A stretch of DNA of 64,000 bases from Platycnemis pennipes (lineage: Eukaryota > Arthropoda > Insecta > Odonata > Platycnemididae), in the NCBI GenBank assembly GCA_933228895.1, contig OW121852.1:58198872-58262871 (forward strand). The letters run 5' to 3'. This document shows positions 56,656 through 64,000 of this stretch, one piece after another. Both the position numbers and the translations under genes were made by a program. Under the pieces are notes generated by a model. That model saw only the letters and a list, made by a program, of their open reading frames with translations, searched no databases and was not told the origin of the DNA. The stretch's first letter is position 1. Each line of letters begins with the position of its first letter.

Positions 56656-59222
56656 CAGGGGTTCATCTACATCTACATAATACCATGAAAGCCACTATAA
56701 AGGTGTGTGGCAGGGGGTGAACTCTCACCAAACATGCACTTCATATCATGCATAAAAAAAGGATAAGTACTTGTATAGGTACTGTTCAAAACTACGCTTT
56801 TTAAAAAAGATAAAAATAGCAAAACATACACGCAAAAACATGACGTTAGTTGGGTTACTTTCAAGTCCTTATACCAATATGCAGCTACCAATGTTATCCA
56901 TTGCTACACTCGTACTGGATACATTTACCGTTATTCATATCCCTATAGTACGAGGAAAAGGGGACATTTTGAATCTGTCAGTTCGGCAATCTATTTCTCT
57001 AATTTTGTGATTATGGTCCAGTCTACCATAATAAGTTGGGGTCCGCCAAATATTTTTAACATCATCACTGAAAATGTGGTCTTGGAATTTGTTTAATAGA
57101 TTAAGTCTAAATTCCAACCTGCGATCTGACAATGATTCCCAATTTAAATACATTTAATAGACTGGTTATGCTAATAAGGTTATCATACCGTCCCTTTACA
57201 AATCTTGCCGATCTTCGCTGCACACGTTCAAGTTCGTTATTCAGACCGATTTCGTAGGGATCCCGTACACTGGCAGCATATTCCAAATGAGGTCTTATAA
57301 GGGAAAAATAGCTGATTTCTCGTACATGATCGTCACATTTACCCAATACTCTTTTGACGAATCCCAGTTTACGATTCGCTTGACCCATTAGTTCACGTAT
57401 GTGTTTACCCCAGGAAAGATCATGTGTCGGTCTTATTCCAAGATATTTAATGGATTCCACGTTTGTTAATTCATTATTACTTATTTTGTAAGTGCTAGGA
57501 GGAGAGCTATTCTTTTTCCAAAAATTCATTACAAGACATTTTTTAAAGTTTAATTCTAACTGCCATGTATCACACCAAGTTTCAATTGCTTGTAGGTCAA
57601 TATTTAAATATTCTCTATCATTTGGGCATTGAATTTCCCTGTACACCACTGCGTCATCGGCAAATAGACGAAGCTTACTTTTTACCACCTTATGGATATC
57701 ATTAATGTACAAAAGGAATTTGTACAAAAGTTTAGATTGATTAAATACGTTCTGAAAAAAATATTCAACAAATTAGTTTCATCTAAATTGGAAGTTGCTA
57801 TTTCGCCCCTATCATTTATCAAGGAATTAACCGTTGACTTTTAGTTCCTTTTACTTCCCTAACATATATGACCAAAATGCTTTCGGATTTCGCTTGTTCT
57901 CCCGAGTACTTTTTTCTTGAATTCACTAAACGCTTTTCTAAGGGCTGTTCATGCAGCTGCTTTATACATTTTAAAATGTTCGATAGTATTTTTCAGATCG
58001 CTATTAGCCACATTTTTCTTCATTTTTCTTAGTTTTGCGTGGCTAACTTGTCGGTGTTTTAAACATTTTCTAACCTGCGCGTTGTACCACCTTGGTTCCC
58101 TATTATCACTCTTATACTAATGAGGTATTTATCTGTAAGAAGTGACAAGTGACCGCATAATTTGGAAGAACTGTTTCCATGTATTGTTTGCATCACTATT
58201 TTTGCTGATGCTCTCGAATTTTTCAAAAGAACTCTGTAAGTCACGCCTAAATCCGTTAAAATCTGCTTTACTAAAAAGGTTAATCTTTCTTTTCAATTAA
58301 AACTTTTTTTCAGTATTGAGGGAAAATTTAGCGTGTACTACCTTGTGGTCACTTATTTTATCGACATTTTCAACTTTAATAACTTTTAAGGGATAATTGT
58401 GGCATGTAAATCGAGAACATCCTCCCCTCTATTAGGCAAGGTGACAATCTGATGTAGTGCGTACGATGCGAACAGGTTAAGCAATGACTCGCAGATTTCT
58501 TTGTCCCTCTTCCCAGACTAATGACTACATTTTTTCCAATCTATCGATGGTGTATTGAAATCTCCACATAAAATAATCTGTCGTTCGTTGCCATGGGAAA
58601 AAATGGACCTGATCTGTTTCTCGAGTTCAAATATTGAGTGAACATCGGAATGGGGTGGTCTATAGAAGGCACAAACGTATAACACTTTCGATTTAGCCAC
58701 CATTAGCCACCACACCATACACTTCCTTTTATATTATCTGGAATCTCTTCTATTTTGCTGACTATTGTGTTCTTAACTGCGATAAATACTCCCCCTCCCG
58801 GCCGACCCTCTTGATCTCTCCTGTATACCCTGAAATTTACGGGAAAAATTTCACTATCAGCAATATCGCTTGTTAACAAACTCTCCGTTCCTATATTGCT
58901 GGCAGAATTAGTACTCTCTATAAGGTGTCAGAATTTGGATATCTAGCTTATTAAACTACGACAGTTAACTACCACTACTGGAAATTCCTATATTTTAATA
59001 TGGCTGCTTATTGTATTTGTGGGGCTACTGTTTTCTAAATTATTGGGAAAGTTACGGTTTGGAAACGCATGGGTGTTATTTTGATTTATATGTTTTTCTT
59101 TTTTCTCTGCTTTCTTCCGTCCCGCTAAACCTCTACTGTGTTGCCTGATCAACTCGTTATTCCTTACTTTCCTGGTGAATGGTACGTTATGTAATGGCCC
59201 ACTATTTAACCTACTCATTGCC
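56656..59222 (-). pseudogene. CR1-like element, second subfamily, internally deleted
   Basis: From the 5' side: a basic N-terminal stretch (58988-59218), EN start (EFPVVVVNCRSL then SDIADSEIFPVNFRVYRRDQ), GDFNTPSIDW (58518-58718), linker with EPRWYNAQVRKCL, then a jump near 57730-57765 straight to LLYINDIHKVVKSKLRLFAD. The RT fingers and motifs A and B are therefore deleted (about 0.7 kb). It continues with RT C-terminus (57727-57107), a frameshift, 57153-56935, and the 3' UTR with tail at 56656-56675 (CATCTACATCTACATAATAC). It differs from the first subfamily at many residues. Confidence 0.85.
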
Positions 59223-59229
59223 CTACTCT

Positions 59230-59574
59230 CTATTCTAAAAAAGACCTACAGTGATCTCCTATATGGGATCCTTACGAAATAGGCTTAAATAACTGGGAAT
59301 CATTTTCAGATCGAGGGTTGAAATTTGGACTTATTCTCTTGACTGAACTCCAAGACAATATTTGAACCGATGACTTTCAAAATATTTAGTGACTTTCAAC
59401 CATATCTATATCGGTGCTTTCGACTTACCATATAGGACATATCCAATAGTATAAATACGAATAAAATATGAGTTTGCATCCATTTCATGCATGATATGTA
59501 ATGCATGTTTGGTGTGCATTCACCCCTAGCCATACACCTCTAGGTTGGCTTGCAGGGTATTATGTAGATGTAGA
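59230..59574 (+). pseudogene. CR1-like 3' fragment, subfamily 2
   Basis: Decayed RT C-terminal sequence (GGGAATCATTTTCAGATCGA corresponds to the WESLSDRR block) with several stops. The 3' UTR CACCCCTAGCCATACACCTC and a GTAGATGTAG tail end at 59574. It is plus-oriented, head to head with the preceding minus copy. Confidence 0.75.
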
Positions 59575-59756
59575 AATGCGAATTCTTTTAATTCGGGAAA
59601 AGAATTTATTAGTAGACACTTGAACACATGCATTGTACGTAGTAGGTACTTAGTTTTCCTCATTTACCTTCATTCTCTTCTCCTCCTTGACACCGCAAGA
59701 TGGGACCTAGGCGCGTGAGATTCCTTCGTTCCATTTCGATCACCCCTCTCTCGGGA

Positions 59757-60099
59757 AAACCACGTGTTCCGCTACAACGTTGCCAAGCCTGAACTATGGT
59801 TTCCGTTTATTTTACAAAAAATCTTATTTTTTATCGTAGAGGATCGATCAAAAAAGGAATGTGATCTATTTGAAATGGAGAACACTAAAAAAATTACGCA
59901 TTGTTAATAACAATTATAGTTTATAAAGTTAAAATTTAACTGCAATCGGACGAGCTCAGCCTTATGACCACCCGTGGAGAGACGGGCCTCGCAGAGGGTC
60001 TCAGGTCGCTCGCGAAGGGTCGGATTAGGCTCGGAGTCGAGGTATGACCCTCATTAGCAGGCTTGACCGTCGGTAGTCCCCACCTGAGTACCTCTAACC
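59757..60099 (-). repeat. right arm of long inverted repeat
   Basis: Inverse of 52147-52489, ending CCTGAGTACCTCTAACC at 60099. Differences from the left arm are mostly single substitutions plus one two-base patch. Confidence 0.85.
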
Positions 60100-61525
60100 G
60101 AAAAAAATGTACAATTCATGATTCCCTTGGGATGAAAATTTTATAATGTGTCTTGCATTTTATAGCTGAACATAATTTCCCGTCAGTATGTTTGTGTGCA
60201 GACTAAAAGAAAATAAACCGCCCAATGATGGACCGAAGGACCTAAGGCTCTTCTGGTGAAGCATAGTTATCTCTTCCCTTCCTTCTTACTACAGTTCTGC
60301 TGATAGTCAATTAATATATCAATGATACCAACTGTCTGTACGTTGAGAAGGACGCACAAACATACAGAAGCACTCCATATCACTTTCATTCGCCTCTTTA
60401 GTCAGGATTGCTCTTTGACTCGAAATGCATCATAGCTCTTCCCATTTTATGCACGCATTTTTCAGTCTTTTTCTTCGCTCTACCCGCATACCCAGCATTC
60501 TTCCTTTCATACATTTAAACATGTATGTCTCTAATATCCTCCGTACATGAAACTTTTTCTCCTCCTGCCATAACAATCAGCAACATCCTTTTCTCCCAAA
60601 TTTTCCCAAGAAAATTGCGGCAATGTTTGTGCTGGCAGTGCATCCTCCCTTGACTTCCTTTCTGTATCTTCTGGTCTTCATTATCCACGGTATATACAAA
60701 CGATGGAAAAGGACTGGGGGCGCTTGAGACGTAGTTATGGAGTTGAAAGGAAAAAGAACAATGTTGGATTGAAGCCGATTGGATATTAAATGGACATGAC
60801 TACGAACTAACAAAAATTGCCGAGAGTTTAGGCGGAGAAAAATAAGTTATGCACGAAAATATTTTTAAAAAGAAGTATGAAAAGGAGTAAGTGACACAGG
60901 CATTTACGATTGGTTGAACGGCATGCGGTACGCTGAACTGAAGAGAGATACAGCAAAAGGATGAGTGTCAATCAAAGTACGAACAGCCCATTTACTCTTA
61001 CTCTACCACATGAAAAATAATAATAAACGCAATCATTCTCGTTCCGATCCAATTCTGTGCATATGTACATTCACCAACATATACTTATGTATTTCGGTAA
61101 TAAGTGCATTAACTGCTCCCTCCATTTCTCCCTATTCCTTTGAAAGATTTTCGTCCTATGCCCCGGAATCTGGGTCCTTCTACAATCGGCCTTGCCTGGC
61201 CCAGCCCACCGCACCCTTTCTTGCCCTTACTCCCGACCCTCGCCGACCTCACCAACTTCACTCTCCCTAATGCCCGTCATTGTACCCCTCCCCCAAACCA
61301 CGTCGTCTCCAGGCCTCTCACGAAGGGCTTCTCCAACTCCACGCTCCCTACTATTTCTCGCGACTAACCCTCACGCCGGTGGACCTGAAAGCCCATCTCC
61401 GGCCTTCTCCTTTCATCCCCGATGTGCCCTTCTTGGCCCACCGGAGCGGTGCCGAATTACGCGCCAACAGATTGCTGTAGGGCGGAGAAGTATGAACGGA
61501 ATTCTTTAAACATTGGATCCAACGA
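60100..61525. other. non-coding stretch with pyrimidine-rich block
   Basis: 61110-61450 is C-rich. Three overlapping plus-strand frames there are simple Pro/Ser sequence and are not called. No other element recognised. Confidence 0.4.
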
Positions 61526-62056
61526 AACCGTGCGAAGATCGGCAAGATTTGTACAGGGATGGTACGATAACTATATTAGCGTAAACAGTCTATTAAATGA
61601 ATTAAAATGGGAATCATTGTCAGATCGCAGGTTGAAATTTACACTTAATCTCTTAAATAAATTCCAAGATAATATTTTCAGTGATGACATTAAAAATATT
61701 TTGCGAACCCCAACTTACTACAGTGGACTGGAACATAGTCACAAAATTAGAGAAATTGATTGCCGAACTGACAGATTCAAATGTCTTTTTTTCCTCGTAC
61801 AATTAGCGATATGAATAGCGGTAAATATGTCCAATACGAGTGTATCAATGGGCATTGGTAGCTGCATGTCGGTATAAGGACTTGAAGGTAACCCAACTAA
61901 CAGCATGTTTTTGTATGGTTGCGTTACTATTTTTTTAATAGTGAAGTTTAAACTAGTATACTATTTTATGCATGATATGTAGTGCATGTTTGGTGAGAAT
62001 TCACCCCCTGCCACACACCTTTATGGTCGATTTCTGGGTATTATTCAGATGCAGAG
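61526..62056 (+). pseudogene. CR1-like 3' fragment, subfamily 2
   Basis: Reads RRSARFVQGWYDNYISVNSL, then LKWESLSDRRLKFTLNLLNK, ILRTPTYYSGLEHSHKIREI and DCRTDRFK, then shifts frame. The 3' UTR (CACCCCCTGCCACACACCTT) and a degenerate tail end near 62056. It is close to the 56935-57727 copy. 5'-truncated. Confidence 0.85.
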
Positions 62057-62179
62057 GAAACCTTTGTTGTAATTTTCCCTTAACTCGCACTCGAACTCTC
62101 GAACTACCATGTAATTAATTTTCTCACGGTGACGGTAGATCTAATTTAATTCTTCCCACGGCCCCTACATTTCATGCGG

Positions 62180-62640
62180 GAAGAAGTACAATCAGTAGAT
62201 GATAGAATAGATGAGGCAATAAGGAAATAGTTTGTAGGATAGACCAAAGAGATTCATTAGAACTTATCCTTGGGGCATATTTCTTTTAATGGCATTGAGG
62301 CATTGATTAAAACAGCCGCAGAACATTTTGGACGAGAAGCACTCAAAATGTGATGTATACTGTAGAATACTGATGAAGGTGAAATAGATAGACAGAGTTA
62401 CAAATGAAGAAATCTATAGAATAATGGAAGACATAAGAGATTATTATACTCAAGAAAAATTAAAGAAAATACGGGACAAATCAATCGAACATGAGACATT
62501 ATTGTCTGATGAAGGTACGCGACGAAGGAAAAGCAAACTGGAAGAATGGAAAAGGAAGGCCCCGTATGAGACATACAGACAAATAGTGAAGGGTGTGCAA
62601 GAAAAAACTTACCTAAGACCTTACACTTGAGTCGTGAGAT
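62180..62640 (+). pseudogene. RTE-like RT C-terminal relic 4
   Basis: Frames in order: KRFIRTYPWGIFLLMA (where YvWsvlLYG is expected), IDRVTNEEIYRIMEDIRD, then YRQIVKGVQEKTY. These are the blocks that follow the palm in RTE/CFDP2-like RTs. Stops near 62310 and 62370 show decay. The longest intact piece is the 68-codon frame at 62424-62630. Confidence 0.7.
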
Positions 62641-62703
62641 GAATAGAATGCACAGCCTCGTGAAACTAATTATAGGGTTGATGACAAGCGGTGATGATTT
62701 CAA

Positions 62704-63152
62704 TTTCGTCTAAAGAAATCTCACCCAAAGCTTCATAATATAACACGAGTAGACCGATCAGATTACGAAAATATCGGGGGAAGAGAAGCGATTTCGAGTA
62801 CTAATACTTTATAAATAATGTAATTTTAGCAACAAATAGGAAATTTCCATCTCCGTAAGCCACAACGCATTGGACTTCAAAATTCGCACAGCTTTTGACA
62901 GATGAAACGGAAAACACTCTGATGAACACAACAGTCTCAGGTTCAACTTTGTGAAAATTCATGGCCTCGGAATAAATGTTAACTTTGTAATATTCACAAA
63001 ATTTATTACCTTTCTACCAGTTACCTGAGGATTTCACCTATACGCTGAAACTGGTAGTACCGTAATAAATTGAAAAAAAAGTGTATTTATTCAGCGGAAA
63101 GCGCTCTATTGAACACTGCCGAGTTGATGAGAGGAATAAGAGAGGGCATGGA
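62704..63152. other. non-coding stretch with hairpin
   Basis: ACCAGTT and AACTGGT pair across 63018-63051, enclosing CTGAGGA and GAAAC. The small hairpin resembles the motif at 16233-16263. Nothing else recognised. Confidence 0.4.
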
Positions 63153-64000
63153 ACACAATCAACGTAAACGGGTGACGTGAAACGTGTACCGTAAAACGTG
63201 AAGAGATGGCGCATGAGCGGGAGAACGGAAATGGACATAATCAGCGCGTAACTTGAGACGCGTACCTAAGAGATGGTCATCTCCCATCTCTCACGTTTCA
63301 CGTATACGGAAAACCAAAGAAAACTGTCCCAGGGGTTGGCGATAAGGAGCCACCTGTCGGGAGTTATTGAAGATACAAGTGGATGGATACCTCTTCTGAA
63401 ATAAATTTTAGTCTCAAATATAGTAAAACCTATTTCTGTCTTTTATTTTAGCATAGAGCCCTGACTTTATTCTTAAGAGGGAAACAATGAATGAATAGTT
63501 ATTTGAAGTTATTGTGTTTTAGCGAAATTTTATATGATAACTAATGACATGAAAAAGCTTTGAAGAAATGTTTCTCGGGCTTGGCATCAGTTAATAGGCT
63601 CCATTACTGACAACGTTTCAAAGAGCGACTCGCTCTTCATCAAAGTATTCATAGTGTTTCTTCATAGTATTCGCCGGGAAAACACTAGATCTTATATGAA
63701 AAATCTTGTTTGCCATTTTTGACATTGGTTAGATTTTGAACATTTCGTTAGGATGGATTACACACGATTTTCACGACTCAATTTCTGTGAATTACATATA
63801 AGAAACTTAAACGATCTGGTAACTTCATCAACGGCATGGAATACGTAAGTACTTACCTCTACATTCTTGTAAATTAATTGCTAGCTCCTTTTTACATCCG
63901 CTACGGATTTCCTTTGCGTCAGATTTCGCGGACGTTGATTGTGTCCACCAGAAAAAATTTCACGTTTACGTGAAACGTGAGCCGTTTACGTTAATTGTGT
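63153..64000. mobile_element. inverted-repeat element, right end at window edge
   Basis: The left end ACACAATCAACGTAAACGGG (63153) matches the inverse of the window's last bases, ACACAATTAACGTAAACGGC. Both are followed by CACGTTT/ACGTGAAACGTG-type palindromic blocks. The interior (about 850 bp) has no clear ORF. A minus-strand frame at 63857-63945 (KSDAKEIRSGCKKELA) ends at a GTAAGT donor-like site (63856-63851) and may be a captured or overlapping exon-like piece. It is probably a non-autonomous DNA transposon, but the outer limit on the right cannot be seen. Confidence 0.5.

Larger units (their letters stand above)
52147..60099. mobile_element. 7.95-kb segment bounded by long inverted repeats, filled with LINE copies
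   Basis: 52147-52489 and 59757-60099 are inverted copies, 343 bp each with only about a dozen differences by eye. Both end sharply at GGTTAGAGGTACTCAGGTGG. Weaker inverted similarity continues inward for about 100 bp. Flanks differ immediately outside (AATATTG on the left, GAAAAAAATG on the right), with no clear target duplication. Long terminal inverted repeats suggest a Foldback- or Mutator-like DNA element. No transposase was found; the interior consists of CR1-like fragments. An alternative is two inverted copies of one repeat, or a recombination-derived inversion. Confidence 0.6.

Noticed and set aside
52147..60099. Polinton/Maverick or giant-virus-like element
   Set aside because: Long inverted repeats fit, but there is no polymerase B, integrase or capsid-like ORF inside, and the termini do not start AG.
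61140..61545. Four overlapping Pro/Ser-rich frames
   Set aside because: C-rich simple sequence; only 61526 onward is real (CR1 RT fragment), in a frame that merely runs into it.

Overview
This is eukaryotic nuclear DNA, most likely from an insect. It is AT-rich, has no operon-like gene packing, carries tRNA-derived SINE-like repeats, and is littered with decayed non-LTR retrotransposons. These are RTE/CFDP2-like RT tails and a CR1/Daphne-like family whose 3' end is a (TACATC)n tail beside the block GGTGTGTGGCAGGGGGTGAA; related tails are familiar from orthopteroid insects, from general knowledge and not from a search. The species cannot be fixed from the sequence.

Layout. 1-343 is an RTE-type RT fragment. 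819-1693 is a non-autonomous DNA transposon whose ends read CACAGTG/CACAGTA with a CGACG target duplication, the signature of Transib. From about 1.7 to 36 kb the window is mostly non-coding, intron or intergenic in character. It contains scattered SINE-like repeats (8570-8890, 14040-14230, 21950-22045, 22960-23045, 27785-28115), two orphan CR1 3' ends (14.9 and 24.3 kb), three RTE RT C-terminal relics (20.7, 31.1, 36.1 kb) and several GC-richer, purine/pyrimidine-biased islands.

37.8-40.8 kb holds the only convincing host-gene signal. Four minus-strand exons (40817-40679, 38678-38578, 38472-38397, 37946-37873) have usable splice sites and matching phases, and end in a stop. I do not recognise the protein. 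A minus-strand ORF with a signal-peptide-like start at 46.7-47.1 kb may be another exon or an element ORF.

48.5-49.0 kb holds a degenerate RNase H-like domain from a reverse-transcribing element, followed by a GC-rich block with a TATA-like motif.

52147-60099 is bounded by 343-bp, nearly identical inverted repeats. Inside is a nest of at least six CR1-like pieces on both strands. One young plus-strand copy (53541-54420) sits inside an older minus-strand copy (56589-54421 plus 53540-52893). Another copy (59222-56656) has a large internal deletion. Further CR1 and RTE relics follow at 61.5-62.7 kb. The window ends with the arms of another apparent inverted-repeat element (63153-64000).

No CRISPR array, rRNA, intact tRNA or intact autonomous element is visible. 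The most interesting items are the Transib-like element with an RSS-like heptamer, the unrecognised multi-exon gene, the RNase H-like relic, the tRNA-like sequence enclosed by inverted repeats, and the 8-kb inverted-repeat-bounded LINE nest.
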